Shown one piece after another: positions 1 through 8,422 of a DNA stretch of 64,000 nt. Each line of letters begins with the position of its first letter. Within the stretch, counting starts at the first letter, position 1. The notes beneath the pieces were generated by a model that did not search any database, was not told the origin of the DNA, and saw nothing but the letters and a program-made list of their open reading frames with translations. Source of the DNA: Pseudomonas gingeri (GTDB lineage: Bacteria > Pseudomonadota > Gammaproteobacteria > Pseudomonadales > Pseudomonadaceae); the NCBI RefSeq assembly GCF_013385635.1, contig NZ_JACAPR010000010.1, positions 1-64,000 on the forward strand, written 5' to 3'. The position numbers and the translations under genes were made by a program.

Positions 1-339
1 CGGGCGCCCGTCACGGTCCAGCGGCAGCAACTGTGTACCACCAGTGCCTTTGCCGCCGTAGAGCTTCTGGGAAAAGGTGCCGAGCAGATCGAGACCGAAG
101 CCGACCGTACCCTGGGTAAAACCGGATTTCGCATCGAGGATGAAGTTCTGGGTCCATTCCTCGGCCCGACCCTGGGCGTTCGCCGGGTTGGTGAAGTTGC
201 GATTGAAGTAGGCGTTGCGCAGGTTCAGGTTGGCGCTGGCGTCATCGACGAAACCGGCGGCGGTGGTCAGGGAGGGTAGCGTGAGAGTGAGGCTTGCGAT
301 GCCGAACAGCAGCACGGATCGAGAGGGACGATTCATCAT
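1..339 (-). CDS. OprD-family outer membrane porin, N-terminal part
   Basis: Only the first 113 codons are present; the rest lies beyond the left edge. The product begins with a signal peptide (MMNRPSRSVLLFGIASL, then a cleavage region near TTAAG). The mature start (GFVDDASANLNLRNAYFNRN) has the short N-terminal strand and the R-N-x-Y-F-N-R pattern of OprD-type specific porins, which admit small organic anions, amino acids or peptides across the outer membrane. The start is one of two adjacent ATGs (339 or 336), with a GGAG Shine-Dalgarno upstream. It lies downstream of the Tsx-like gene on the same strand but has its own 279-bp leader with an operator-like palindrome. The substrate cannot be told from this fragment. 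Confidence 0.85.
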   Translation of the reverse strand, partial: MMNRPSRSVLLFGIASLTLTLPSLTTAAGFVDDASANLNLRNAYFNRNFTNPANAQGRAEEWTQNFILDAKSGFTQGTVGFGLDLLGTFSQKLYGGKGTGGTQLLPLDRDGRP

Positions 340-382
340 GAATAGGCAGCTCCAGGTGTTTTTATTGTTATTAGTGTCATAC

Positions 383-395
383 GTTGTCGTACAAC
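383..395. promoter_or_regulatory. GntR/FadR-type operator-like palindrome upstream of the OprD porin
   Basis: GTTGT-CGT-ACAAC is a perfect 5-bp inverted repeat with a 3-bp spacer and fits the TNGTnnnACNA pattern typical of FadR-subfamily GntR regulators. It lies 44 bp before the porin start codon, where a repressor could block transcription. No GntR gene is in the window, so the regulator is unknown. The rest of 340-618 shows nothing else I can name. Confidence 0.4.
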
Positions 396-591
396 ATTGA
401 TCGGATTATCGACAGCAAAAAAGCGCGTTGTCAACGCTTTGGTCGGCTCGGGGTCTGCTGGAGTCCGGCGGAAAATCGGCTCTGGCGATGAGAGGAGGGC
501 GTGAAGGCTCGATCTAGAGCTATCGGACGCTGGACGGGAGGAAGGTGATTTTTTTGATGTTGTGTGATGACGTTGGCACGTCGGGTAAACA

Positions 592-610
592 GGGAGCCCG
601 CCGGGCTCCC
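592..610 (-). terminator. Possible terminator of the Tsx-like gene
   Basis: A GC-rich hairpin (GGGAGCC, short loop, GGCTCCC) begins 9 bp past the stop codon of the Tsx-like gene. The following minus-strand bases are only moderately T-rich (TGTTTACC), so it may be a weak intrinsic terminator. Confidence 0.5.
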
Positions 611-618
611 GTCTATTC

Positions 619-1404
619 TCAGAAGTGGTATTTGACCAGCAGGCTCGCGGTGTCCTGGTTGGTCTTGAAGGCGCCGGTGTCTTCGATACCGTACTTGTTC
701 TTCCAGTAGTCGTACTCGATACCGACGTACAACTGCTTCTCGCTCCAGTGCAGGGCCTTGCCCAGGTCGTACTTGATCTGCGGGTTGAAGTGCAGGTTGG
801 CGTGGTAGGTGCCGCGCGCGGTCTTGTCGTTATCGACCACCCAGTCCATGAAACCGTCGATCAGCACATTGGAGTCGCCCACGGGGATGGTGTAGGACCA
901 CACCGGAGTGATCTGCCAGACGTTGTCGCCGGGGCGGTTGCCTTCGGTCTGACGCTGATAGAAGTTCAGCTGGAAATAGTCGAAGCCGGGGATCGCCAGA
1001 TCGAAACCCGGACCGACCAGGTAGGACTCGTTGTCGCCTTCGCCGAACTCATAGGTCAGGGCCAGCAGGACGTCCTTGATCGGGCCGAACTCGAGCTTCC
1101 GGTCGAGGATCTTGCCGAACGACAGGCGTGGGCTGAACTCGCCGTAGTAGGTGCTAGGGCCGACGTTGCCGTCTTCCTTGCCGTTGTAGAAGATCCGGTC
1201 GACGAACAGGAAGTTGTCGCCGTACCTCCAGGCATCGGCATGTTCGAAGGTCACGGTCTGCTGGATCTGCGGATTGACCGTGAAGTTCTTGCCCCACAGG
1301 TAAGTCAGGCTGTTGTTTTGCCACTGCAGCAGGTCATCGGCCATGGCCTGTCCCGCGCCCAGCAGTGTTCCCGCGAGCATCAGGCTCGTGCAAGTAGATT
1401 TCAT
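619..1404 (-). CDS. Tsx/OmpK-like nucleoside-specific outer membrane channel
   Basis: A 261-residue protein with a signal peptide (MKSTCTSLMLAGTLLGAGQAMA, cleaved before DDLLQW). The mature part is rich in alternating aromatic beta-strands and ends in the outer-membrane signature ...LLVKYHF with a C-terminal Phe. The pattern (WQNNSLTYLWGKNF near the mature N-terminus; GLN- and Tyr-rich strands) matches the Tsx/OmpK channel family, which passes nucleosides and related solutes. Start: ATG with GGGAG 8-9 bp upstream. It is the last member of the minus-strand purine-catabolic group, beyond the NCS2 permease, so outer-membrane entry of nucleosides or urate is a reasonable inference. The 381-bp gap to the permease suggests its own promoter. 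Confidence 0.8.
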   Translation of the reverse strand: MKSTCTSLMLAGTLLGAGQAMADDLLQWQNNSLTYLWGKNFTVNPQIQQTVTFEHADAWRYGDNFLFVDRIFYNGKEDGNVGPSTYYGEFSPRLSFGKILDRKLEFGPIKDVLLALTYEFGEGDNESYLVGPGFDLAIPGFDYFQLNFYQRQTEGNRPGDNVWQITPVWSYTIPVGDSNVLIDGFMDWVVDNDKTARGTYHANLHFNPQIKYDLGKALHWSEKQLYVGIEYDYWKNKYGIEDTGAFKTNQDTASLLVKYHF

Positions 1405-1785
1405 CTGGTTGCTCCCAAAGTGAAATGATTCGACGGTGTTGTCGTTTTGGCGCTCTGGTGTGGCGCCTTTTTTTCATTGCGGTAAAACGATCCAATCGGT
1501 CAGCGTCATTGCTGTTGGCAAGTGCTGCGCCAAGGCCGGAAAAACCCCAAAGCACACCCGTCCTGCTGTTCGGGAACAGTTGGGCTGGGGGTGTTTCAGG
1601 GGGCCTCGAAGCCGCCAGTAACCGGGGGTAGGTTGGCTAAATGGTCAGCTCTTGAATCCGGTCTTGTTCAGACCGCAAGCGAGCGGGCGCGCAGGATACA
1701 GAGGCGCGTCCACTGTCTCAAGTGCTCCGCGGGGAGCTGGTCGGCAACGATGGCGCAGGCTGCCGGGCTATTCCTCCGAGATCAC
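1405..1785. other. Intergenic region, no gene seen
   Basis: This 381-bp gap separates the permease stop from the Tsx-like start. I found no convincing reading frame with a ribosome binding site and no clear terminator hairpin. A T-rich run at about 1470-1482 may be part of the Tsx-like promoter region. Confidence 0.4.
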
Positions 1786-3141
1786 TCAGTGCTGGTGTAC
1801 ATGTCCGCTGAGGGTGGCCCGTTCGGCACCGCCGAGCACGTTGAACAGCAGGTTCAGGGACACCGCGCTGAGGGTCGCCATGGCAATCCCGCTGTGGGTG
1901 ATGGGGCCCATCCACAGCGGCAGGTGGGCGAAGAACTCCGGGCGGACCACGGGGATCAGGCCCATGCCGATGCTCACCGCCACCAGCAACTGGTTGCGAC
2001 GGTCGGAGATGTCGGCTTCCTGGAGGATCTTGATCCCGGTCGCGGCGACCATGCCGAACATGGCGATGGCCGCGCCGCCGAGTACCGCCGGTGGGATCGA
2101 GGCGACCAGGAACGCCGCCTTGGGCAGCAGGCTGAGGATGATCAGGAAACCGCCGGCGACCATGGTCACCGAACGGCAGCGCACGCCAGTCATCTGCACC
2201 AGGCCGATGTTCTGGGCGAACGAGGAGTGGGTGAAGGTGTTGAAGAAACCGGCCAGGAACGACGCGCCGGCATCACACAACAGGCCACGACGGAGCATGC
2301 GGGGGGTGACTTCCTGGCCGGTGATCTTGCCCAGTGCGAGGAACATGCCGGTGGACTCGACAAAGATGATCACCACTACCAGGCACATCGAAAGGATCGG
2401 GGCAAGGTGGAATTGCGGCATGCCGAAATGCAGCGGCGTGACCACCTTCACCCAGGGGGCCTGGGCCAGGCCGCCGAGGTCGACCATGCCGATGGCGCCG
2501 GATAGCACATAACCCAGCGCCATACCGATCAGCACCGAGATATTCACCCAGAAACCGCGCATGAAGCGGTTGATCAGCAGGATGGTCGCCAGCACCAGGG
2601 CGGCGACGCTGAGGTAGATCGGCGAGCCGAACTGCGCTGCGGCACTGCCACCGCCGGCCCAGTTCACCGCGACCGGAAACAACGAGAGCCCGATGGCGGT
2701 GATCACGGTGCCGGTGACCAGAGGGGGGAAGAACCGCACGACCTTGGACATGAAGGGCGCGATGAGCATGCCGAAGAAACCGGCGGCGATGGTGGCGCCG
2801 AAGATCCCGGTCATGCCGATACCGGGCATGCCGGCCATGGCCACCATGCTGCCGACGGCGGCGAAGCTGGCCCCCATCATCACCGGCATGCGGATGCCCA
2901 GGGGACCGATGCCGAAGGATTGCACCACGGTGGCGATACCGGCCACCAGCAGGTCGGCGTTGATCAGAAAGGCGATTTCTTCACGACTCAGGCCTGCGGC
3001 CTGTCCGATGATCAGCGGTACCGCGACGGCTCCGCCATACATCAGCAGAACGTGTTGCAGACCCACGAGGATCAGTTGCAACAGGGGCAGACGTTGAATA
3101 GTGGGTGCGGCGGGGATGCGCGGTTCGGATAACTCGGACAT
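1786..3141 (-). CDS. NCS2-family urate/xanthine permease
   Basis: A 451-residue inner-membrane protein with about 12-14 hydrophobic segments. It shows the NCS2 hallmarks: the QH motif in TM1 (VGLQHVLLMYGGAV), the FVESTGMF segment in TM8, and the NxGxxxxTGV motif (NIGLVQMTGV) of the xanthine/urate branch. The family imports purine bases with a cation. Start: ATG with GAGG upstream. Lying beside puuD, allA and alc, it most likely imports urate or xanthine for the pathway. A separate AzgA-type permease at 9731-11080 would cover hypoxanthine, guanine or adenine. Xanthine versus urate preference is not decided by what I can see. Confidence 0.9.
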   Translation of the reverse strand: MSELSEPRIPAAPTIQRLPLLQLILVGLQHVLLMYGGAVAVPLIIGQAAGLSREEIAFLINADLLVAGIATVVQSFGIGPLGIRMPVMMGASFAAVGSMVAMAGMPGIGMTGIFGATIAAGFFGMLIAPFMSKVVRFFPPLVTGTVITAIGLSLFPVAVNWAGGGSAAAQFGSPIYLSVAALVLATILLINRFMRGFWVNISVLIGMALGYVLSGAIGMVDLGGLAQAPWVKVVTPLHFGMPQFHLAPILSMCLVVVIIFVESTGMFLALGKITGQEVTPRMLRRGLLCDAGASFLAGFFNTFTHSSFAQNIGLVQMTGVRCRSVTMVAGGFLIILSLLPKAAFLVASIPPAVLGGAAIAMFGMVAATGIKILQEADISDRRNQLLVAVSIGMGLIPVVRPEFFAHLPLWMGPITHSGIAMATLSAVSLNLLFNVLGGAERATLSGHVHQH

Positions 3142-3237
3142 GCAACACCTCGGATCTTTTTATTCTTGTGGTTTTAGCGCTGTGTGGTTGCGGACAGCGT
3201 TTTTGAATCGGTTACATCCTTGTGGCGAACGGACCCC

Positions 3238-3372
3238 TTGTGGCGAGTGGGCTTGCCCACGCTGGGTTGCGAAGCAACCCTGAAACCGATAACTGCGGTG
3301 CTCCTGTCAGAACGCAATGACTGGTTTTGCGACTGCTGTGCAGTCGAGCGTGGGCAAGCCCACTCGCCACAA
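3238..3372. repeat. REP doublet (REPIN)
   Basis: Two REP units face each other: TTGTGGCGAGTGGGCTTGCC starts at 3238 and its exact inverse runs 3347-3372, a 26-bp perfect inverted repeat over a 83-bp spacer. The spacer holds a minor hairpin (GGGTTGCGAAGCAACCC). It sits between puuD and the NCS2 permease on the same strand and could act as a partial terminator or mRNA-stability element. Confidence 0.85.
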
Positions 3373-3393
3373 ATAAAGCTCGTCACCCGCAGC

Positions 3394-4731
3394 TCAGTTG
3401 GTACGTGCTCCCTGGTTGATCCAGGCGCCGATCAGGTCTCGTTCCTGCTGGGTCATCTGGGTGATATTGCCCAGGGGCATGATCTGGCTCGCGACGGCCT
3501 GGGCCTGGATCCGCGGGGCCAGTTGCTGGATCTGTTGCGGGGTGTCGAACATCACGCCAGCCGGGGCGGTACTGAACAACGGGCTGGTGGGCTTGGCCGA
3601 ATGACACACCGCGCAACGTTCTTGGATCACGCTGTGGACCTTGTCGAAGCCGATATCACCGGCCGTGCCGCTTGCCGCATGCTCCTGTGCCGGCGTCGGT
3701 GCTGGCGCAGCAGGTGTCGCCGGAGCGCTCGGTTCAGCCGCTGGCGCCGGCTTGAGCCCACCACCGAGGGCGGTTTCCGGTAGCGGCTGGTATTCGATCT
3801 GCGCCGGTGCCTTGGCCACTTCCGGTGCGCTCGGGCTCGACGCGGGACCGGTGACATAGGCCAGGCAGATCATGCCCAGCGCGGCGACCGGCAAGGTCCA
3901 GGCGAACCTGTGGCTGTCGTGGCGGGTGTTGAAATAGTGCCGAACCAGCACGGCCAGCACCGCGATCCCGGCCAGGATCAACCAGTTGTACTGGCTGCCA
4001 TAGGTGCTCGGGAAATGGTTGCTGATCATGATGAACAGCACCGGCAGGGTGAAGTAGTTGTTGTGCCGTGAACGCAGCAGGCCCTTGGCCGGCAGCGCCG
4101 GATCCGGCGTGCGGTTCTCGGCGATCGCCGCCACCAGGGCGCGCTGGGCCGGCATGATGATGCGGAAGACGTTGCCGACCATGATGGTGCCGATGATCGC
4201 GCCGACGTGCAGGTACGCCCCGCGTCCGCTGAACACCTTGCTGAAACCGTACGCCGCGGCGATCAGCAGGACAAACAGGATAAAGCCGAGCAGGGCCGGG
4301 CGCTTGCCCAAAGCCGAGTCGCAGAGGAAGTCGTAGACGAACCAGCCGGCGATCAGCGCGCCGATGCCGATGGCGACGCCTTCGGGACCGCTCAGGCCGC
4401 TGCCGGGGGCCACGAGGTAGAGCACGGGGTTGGAGTAGAACACCACGCAGAGCAGCGCGATCCCCGACATCCAGGTGAAGTAGGCTTCCCATTTGAACCA
4501 GTGCAGGTTGTCCGGCATGGTCGGTGGGGCCAGCTTGTATTTTTCCAGGTGGTAGATACCGCCGCCGTGGATGGCCCAGAGGTCGCCGGCCAGGCCCTCC
4601 CTGGGGTTGGCCCGGTTGAGGTTGTTCTCCAGCCAGACGAAATAGAACGACGCACCGATCCAGGCGACGCCGGTGATCATGTGAACCCAGCGCACGCTCA
4701 GGTTCAGCCATTCCAACAGATGTGCTTCCAC
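3394..4731 (-). CDS. puuD: Membrane urate hydroxylase/oxidase with cytochrome c domain (PuuD)
   Basis: A 445-residue protein. Residues 1-300 form a multi-pass membrane domain (starts EAHLLEWLNLSVRWVHMI; about 8-9 TM segments) typical of PuuD-type urate oxidases. A Pro/Ala-rich linker (about 305-350) leads to a C-terminal cytochrome c domain with CxxCH at 373-377 (CAVCH) and a probable Met axial ligand near 418 (QIMPLG). It converts urate to 5-hydroxyisourate and passes electrons to the respiratory chain rather than making H2O2 like soluble uricase. Start: GTG with AGAGGT upstream; an ATG start is lacking. It sits between allA and the permease, and its product is the substrate of the divergent uraH. 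Confidence 0.93.
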   Translation of the reverse strand: MEAHLLEWLNLSVRWVHMITGVAWIGASFYFVWLENNLNRANPREGLAGDLWAIHGGGIYHLEKYKLAPPTMPDNLHWFKWEAYFTWMSGIALLCVVFYSNPVLYLVAPGSGLSGPEGVAIGIGALIAGWFVYDFLCDSALGKRPALLGFILFVLLIAAAYGFSKVFSGRGAYLHVGAIIGTIMVGNVFRIIMPAQRALVAAIAENRTPDPALPAKGLLRSRHNNYFTLPVLFIMISNHFPSTYGSQYNWLILAGIAVLAVLVRHYFNTRHDSHRFAWTLPVAALGMICLAYVTGPASSPSAPEVAKAPAQIEYQPLPETALGGGLKPAPAAEPSAPATPAAPAPTPAQEHAASGTAGDIGFDKVHSVIQERCAVCHSAKPTSPLFSTAPAGVMFDTPQQIQQLAPRIQAQAVASQIMPLGNITQMTQQERDLIGAWINQGARTN

Positions 4732-4782
4732 AGTCGTTACCTCTCGCCTGTCACTCTTTTTCGGGAGTGATCAGACCTTCTC

Positions 4783-5286
4783 TTATTGGTGGGGGGCGAG
4801 GATCAGGTATTCGTCCTCTTTGAAGAAATGCTCATCGCAGTTATTGCCGTTGCCACTGCGATCAACCACCAGGAAGTCATCCCGCTTTTCGATCGTCAGC
4901 ACCGGGTGGTGCCAGACGCCGCGATGGTAATTGATGCCCTGCCTGCCATTGCTGACGAAGGCGCGGACCAGACCTGATACAGGTGCATCGCCAAGGGGCG
5001 CGACCACGATCAGAAAGGGGTTGCCGAGCAGCGGAATGAAAGCCTGGCTGCCCAGCGGATGGCGTTCGAGCATGCGCACGGTCAGCGGCATGTCCAGCGC
5101 GTCGGCGCGGAAAATGCTGATGATCGCCTTGTCGTCGGGCGTTGCGGTTTCTACCGTGGCCAGACGATGGAAGCGCTGGGTCGAACCGTTGTTGATCATG
5201 AAGTGATCGCTGCCGTCGGTTTCGATCACGTCACCGAAAGGGGCGAAGGCTTCTTTGCTCAGGGGTTCGATCATCAGTGTGCGCAT
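4783..5286 (-). CDS. allA: Ureidoglycolate lyase
   Basis: A 167-residue protein (MRTLMIEPLSKEAFAPFGDV...) of the AllA family, releasing urea and glyoxylate from ureidoglycolate. Family features seen are the FGDVIE segment near the N-terminus, HPLGSQAFIPL in the middle and YHRGVWHHP near residue 120, which carries the active-site His/Lys region. I chose the ATG at 5286, preceded by AAGAAGA. The frame stays open to 5352, but that extension (MGAGLPAM...) is read from a REP sequence and is not expected to be translated. It is the last enzyme of the pathway here, 189 bp downstream of alc across a REP region. Confidence 0.93.
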   Translation of the reverse strand: MRTLMIEPLSKEAFAPFGDVIETDGSDHFMINNGSTQRFHRLATVETATPDDKAIISIFRADALDMPLTVRMLERHPLGSQAFIPLLGNPFLIVVAPLGDAPVSGLVRAFVSNGRQGINYHRGVWHHPVLTIEKRDDFLVVDRSGNGNNCDEHFFKEDEYLILAPHQ

Positions 5287-5330
5287 GGCTGTCTTCTTAT
5301 CCGGATGCTGTGTTGTTTGTTCTATCGTCA

Positions 5331-5395
5331 TCGCTGGCAAGCCAGCTCCCACATCTGCAACGCGTTCTCCTGTGGGAGTGGGCTTGCCCGCGAAG
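5331..5395. repeat. REP doublet (REPIN)
   Basis: TCGCTGGCAAGCCAGCTCCC (from 5331) faces TGTGGGAGTGGGCTTGCCCG (from 5371), imperfectly inverted REP units. It lies in the alc-allA gap just upstream of the allA ribosome binding site. Confidence 0.75.
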
Positions 5396-5401
5396 CTTTG
5401 A

Positions 5402-5454
5402 AGCGGACGCGGAGCGTCCAGTGATTCATTCCCGCGCGGAGCGTGGGAACGATC
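5402..5454. repeat. Dispersed repeat with GTTCCCACGC core (copy 1, inverted)
   Basis: Read on the minus strand this begins GATCGTTCCCACGCTCCGCG and continues into CACTGGACGCTCCGCGTCC. The same unit recurs at 11355-11462 and 48860-48916. It is distinct from the REP units and is not part of any gene. Confidence 0.65.
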
Positions 5455-5475
5455 AGTACGGGGTCGGTTCAGCGC

Positions 5476-6471
5476 TTATTTGGCGACCTTGCCCAAGACC
5501 CGCAGGCGACTCACGCCACCATCCGGGAACACATTCAGACGGATATGGGTGATCGGTCCCAGGGCCTTGATCTGCTCGGCGAAAGTGTGTTCGGCGTGCA
5601 TTTCCAGTTTCTGGCTTGGCAGCAGCTCGCGCCAGAACAGGCTCTGGGTCTCGATCTGGCTGTCGGTGCCACCCTTGACGAAGGCCGCCTGGATCGAGCA
5701 ACTGTCGGGGTAGTTGCCCTTGAAGTGCAGGGTGTCGACGATGATCTTCTCGATCTCGCCCGGATGACCCAGGGCGACGATCACCCAGTCATTGCCCGGG
5801 GTACGACGACGGGCGGTTTCCCAGCCGTCGCCCATGTTGATGCCGCGGCCCGGGTTGAGGATGTTGCTCATGCGCCCGAAGTGTTCGTCGGAGCAGGCCA
5901 GGGCACGCCCGCCGTTGAGGGCGGCGGCGAGGTCGACCTGTTCGTTGTCGCCCACGGCCGACCAGTCGCGGTACGGGATGCCGTAGACGCGCAGACGGGC
6001 TACGCCGCCATCCGGATAGATATTGAAACGCAAGTGGCTGAAGGCCTGGTCGTTGCCGATTTCATGGTAGTGATGGCTGTTGCCTTGCAGCTCGACAGCG
6101 GACAGCACTTCGACCCACTGGGTGTTTTCGTCCGGCTCGCCTGCGGCAAGGAAGCAGGCTTCCAGCGAGGCCGACGGCGGGTAGTTGCCGGTGAAGAATG
6201 AGGTGTCGATGTCCACGCCCTTGATCGCGCCGGGCACGCCCAGGCGGATCACCGCGCTGTCGTAGCCTTCGAAGCGCTTGCGGCGCGATTCCCAGCCGTC
6301 CATCCACTTGCCGTTGTCATCGAACACACCTTCCTTCCAGACAGCCGGGGTCGGCTGGAACAGGCGGTTGGCGTCGGCGAACCAGTCGTCGGTGACGGAA
6401 ATGATTTTGGTACCCAGGCGGGCGTCGGCCAGGTTGACGAATTTCTCGAAAGGTACGGCGTAAGCTTTCAT
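5476..6471 (-). CDS. alc: Allantoicase
   Basis: A 331-residue protein, the usual allantoicase length, built of two homologous jelly-roll halves. The repeat is visible: [18 protein letters not shown] near residue 20 with its counterpart [18 protein letters not shown] near 190; [15 protein letters not shown] near 90 with [16 protein letters not shown] near 250; and [17 protein letters not shown] near 145 with [17 protein letters not shown] near the end. It hydrolyses allantoate to ureidoglycolate and urea in the cytoplasm. Start: ATG with an AGAAGA stretch upstream. It lies between uraD and allA in the expected pathway order. Confidence 0.95.
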   Translation of the reverse strand: MKAYAVPFEKFVNLADARLGTKIISVTDDWFADANRLFQPTPAVWKEGVFDDNGKWMDGWESRRKRFEGYDSAVIRLGVPGAIKGVDIDTSFFTGNYPPSASLEACFLAAGEPDENTQWVEVLSAVELQGNSHHYHEIGNDQAFSHLRFNIYPDGGVARLRVYGIPYRDWSAVGDNEQVDLAAALNGGRALACSDEHFGRMSNILNPGRGINMGDGWETARRRTPGNDWVIVALGHPGEIEKIIVDTLHFKGNYPDSCSIQAAFVKGGTDSQIETQSLFWRELLPSQKLEMHAEHTFAEQIKALGPITHIRLNVFPDGGVSRLRVLGKVAK

Positions 6472-6549
6472 TCTTCTTGTCTGCCTTTGAATAAGTGGCT
6501 GGGGATGCTCGCAGGGCCCTGGGCACCTGCGGTGCTCGGGCCAAGGTCG

Positions 6550-7065
6550 CTATAGGGTCAGTAGTCGGAACAGGGCGATCTTGTTGATCTCCGCCAGGGC
6601 GCACTTGAACTCGGTGTCCACCGGGTTGTGGATGCGCGTTTCGAACGCTTTGATGATCTGATGCCGGTTGCTGCCTTTTACCGCCATGATGAAGGGAAAC
6701 TTGAACTTGGCCTTGTAGGCCTCGTTCAGCTCGGTGAAGCGCTGGAACTCTTCGGCCGTGCATTGGTGGATACCGGCGCCCGCCTGTTCATGGGTGCTGG
6801 CTTCGGTAAGCTGGCCCTGGACGGCGGCTTTGCCTGCCAGGTCCGGGTGGGCGTTGATCAGTGCCAGCTGGCTGGCGTGATCGGCGCTCAACAGGATGTC
6901 GCTCATGCGCTGGTGCAGGGTTTCGATCTGGTCGATACCGCTGTCCTGGCCGAGCTCAAAGGCCTTTTCGGCGACCCATGGCGAATGTTCGTAGATATCG
7001 GCGAAGGCCTCGACAAAGGCCGCGCGGCCCAGGGTCGAGGGCTTGAGAGTCTGGAAAGCGCTCAT
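6550..7065 (-). CDS. uraD: OHCU decarboxylase
   Basis: A 171-residue helical protein of the UraD family, which decarboxylates 2-oxo-4-hydroxy-4-carboxy-5-ureidoimidazoline to S-allantoin. Family signatures are INAHPDLAGK (catalytic His region, about residues 70-79), the QAGAG-type segment near 95 and KFPFIMAVKG near 125-134. Its ATG overlaps the stop of puuE (ATGA, 7062-7065), with AGGAG inside the end of puuE, so the two are translationally coupled. Confidence 0.95.
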   Translation of the reverse strand: MSAFQTLKPSTLGRAAFVEAFADIYEHSPWVAEKAFELGQDSGIDQIETLHQRMSDILLSADHASQLALINAHPDLAGKAAVQGQLTEASTHEQAGAGIHQCTAEEFQRFTELNEAYKAKFKFPFIMAVKGSNRHQIIKAFETRIHNPVDTEFKCALAEINKIALFRLLTL

Positions 7066-8012
7066 TGCGCCGGCTCCTGGCAGGGCTGCTTGTAGGGCTG
7101 CTTGTCGGGATGAGCGGCGTGCCAGTGACGGGCGATATCGACCCTCCGCGTGAACCAGACCTGGTCGAAGCCCTTCACGTATTCGATGAAGCGCTGCAGC
7201 GAGGCTAGGCGCGCCGGGCGGCCGATCAGCCGGCAGTGCAGGCCGATGGAAAGCATTTTCGGCGCCTCGGCACCTTCGGCGTAGAGCACGTCGAAGGCGT
7301 CCTTGAGGTACTGGTAGAAATCGTCGCCCTGGTTGAAACCCTGCACCTGGGTGAAGCGCATGTCGTTGGTGTCGAGAGTGTACGGGATCACCAGGTGCGG
7401 CTTGCCGGTCGGGTTGTTCGGTTGCCAGTAGGGCAGGTCATCGTCGTAGGTGTCCGAGTCATAGAGGAAACCGCCTTCTTCCATCACCAGCCTGCGGGTG
7501 TTCGGCCCGGTACGGCCGGTGTACCAGCCCAGCGGCCGCTCGCCACTGACTTCGGTGAGGATGCGGATGGCTTCGAGCATATGCTCGCGTTCCTGCGCCT
7601 CGTCCATGTACTGGTAGTCGATCCAGCGGTAGCCGTGGCTGCAGATCTCGTGGCCGGCCTCGACCATGGCGCGGATGACGTCCGGATGACGCTGGGCGGC
7701 CATGGCCACGGCAAAGATCGTCAGCGGGATGTCGAAAGTCTTGAACAGTTTGAGAATCCGCCAGACGCCGGCACGGCTGCCATACTCGTAGAGCGACTCC
7801 ATGCTCATGTTGCGTTCGCCTTGCAGTGGTTGCGCCGCGACCATCTCCGAGAGGAAGGATTCGGATTCCTTGTCGCCATGCAGGATGTTGCGCTCGCCAC
7901 CTTCTTCGTAATTGAGCACGAAAGACAAGGCGATGCGGGCGTTGCCCGGCCAATGGGGGTGAGGAGGGTTACTGCCGTAACCGATCAGGTCGCGTGGATA
8001 GTCAGCGCTCAC
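7062..8012 (-). CDS. puuE: Allantoinase, PuuE type (polysaccharide deacetylase fold)
   Basis: A 316-residue protein starting (M)SADYPRDLIGYGSNPPHPHW. It belongs to the NodB/polysaccharide-deacetylase-like, cofactor-independent allantoinase class rather than the amidohydrolase class. Seen are NYEEGGERNILHGD near 36, the GHEICSHGYRWIDY segment near 121 with conserved His and Tyr, and HCRLIGRPAR near 259. It opens allantoin to allantoate. Start: GTG with AAGGA 8 bp upstream. It is the first gene of the minus-strand urate operon and is preceded by the TTGTATACAA palindrome at 8090-8099. Confidence 0.95.
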   Translation of the reverse strand: MSADYPRDLIGYGSNPPHPHWPGNARIALSFVLNYEEGGERNILHGDKESESFLSEMVAAQPLQGERNMSMESLYEYGSRAGVWRILKLFKTFDIPLTIFAVAMAAQRHPDVIRAMVEAGHEICSHGYRWIDYQYMDEAQEREHMLEAIRILTEVSGERPLGWYTGRTGPNTRRLVMEEGGFLYDSDTYDDDLPYWQPNNPTGKPHLVIPYTLDTNDMRFTQVQGFNQGDDFYQYLKDAFDVLYAEGAEAPKMLSIGLHCRLIGRPARLASLQRFIEYVKGFDQVWFTRRVDIARHWHAAHPDKQPYKQPCQEPAQ

Positions 8013-8089
8013 TGCAGTCTTCCTTCTTGTTCGTGGTGACGGTTGCGTGGCGTCCCGTCAAGGCGGGTGGCGTCACAGCGATGGAGAGA

Positions 8090-8099
8090 TTGTATACAA
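8090..8099. promoter_or_regulatory. TTGTATACAA palindrome upstream of puuE
   Basis: A perfect 10-bp palindrome 78 bp before the puuE start. It is identical to the site before the AzgA permease (11211-11220) and one base different from the site before uraH (8274-8283). The sites flank purine genes only, so a common repressor, perhaps GntR-type, is inferred. The regulator is not in this window. Confidence 0.6.
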
Positions 8100-8273
8100 C
8101 TTTATAGTCACCTTGTAAGCCCGTTTTTTTCCATTTCTGCCAGAAAAAGCCCGTTGGATTCACTGCAAGAAACCTGCCTAGTCGGTCAGCTAATGGATGA
8201 AAGGTCTTCTGTTCACGGGCCTTCTGTCGAGATTAGCAGTGTTGGGGAAGTACCGCGGATAACGCCAAATTTA

Positions 8274-8283
8274 TTGTGTACAA
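8274..8283. promoter_or_regulatory. TTGTGTACAA near-palindrome upstream of uraH
   Basis: One mismatch from the TTGTATACAA sites before puuE and the AzgA permease. The symmetry extends by one base on each side (A...T). It lies about 140 bp before uraH. Confidence 0.5.
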
Positions 8284-8422
8284 TTTTAGTTAAAAATGTC
8301 TTAATCATTTCATCGTCGTACATCCTGGTGCTTTTCCGCACCGTACGGCATCTCCTTTATCCACTGACTCCGGGAGGCGCGAGGCCCGGTCTGCCAGCAG
8401 GGCAGGCGGGCACGCAGAAGCA

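Larger units (their letters stand above)
8013..8422. other. Divergent control region between puuE and uraH
   Basis: This 410-bp AT-richer gap holds two similar palindromes, one near each divergent gene, described separately. I see no small gene. A GC-rich stretch just before uraH (8365-8412) shows no clear stable hairpin. Confidence 0.5.

Noticed and set aside
625..1428. Long plus-strand open frame opposite the Tsx-like gene
   Set aside because: It mirrors a signal-peptide-bearing outer-membrane protein on the other strand; low-complexity Val/Asp-rich translation, no ribosome binding site.
1522..2505. Plus-strand open frame across the NCS2 permease end
   Set aside because: It overlaps a clear multi-TM permease; its translation is His/Arg-rich with no family features, a GC-codon shadow.
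5287..5352. N-terminal extension of allA
   Set aside because: The extra residues are read from a REP sequence; the internal ATG at 5286 gives the normal family start.
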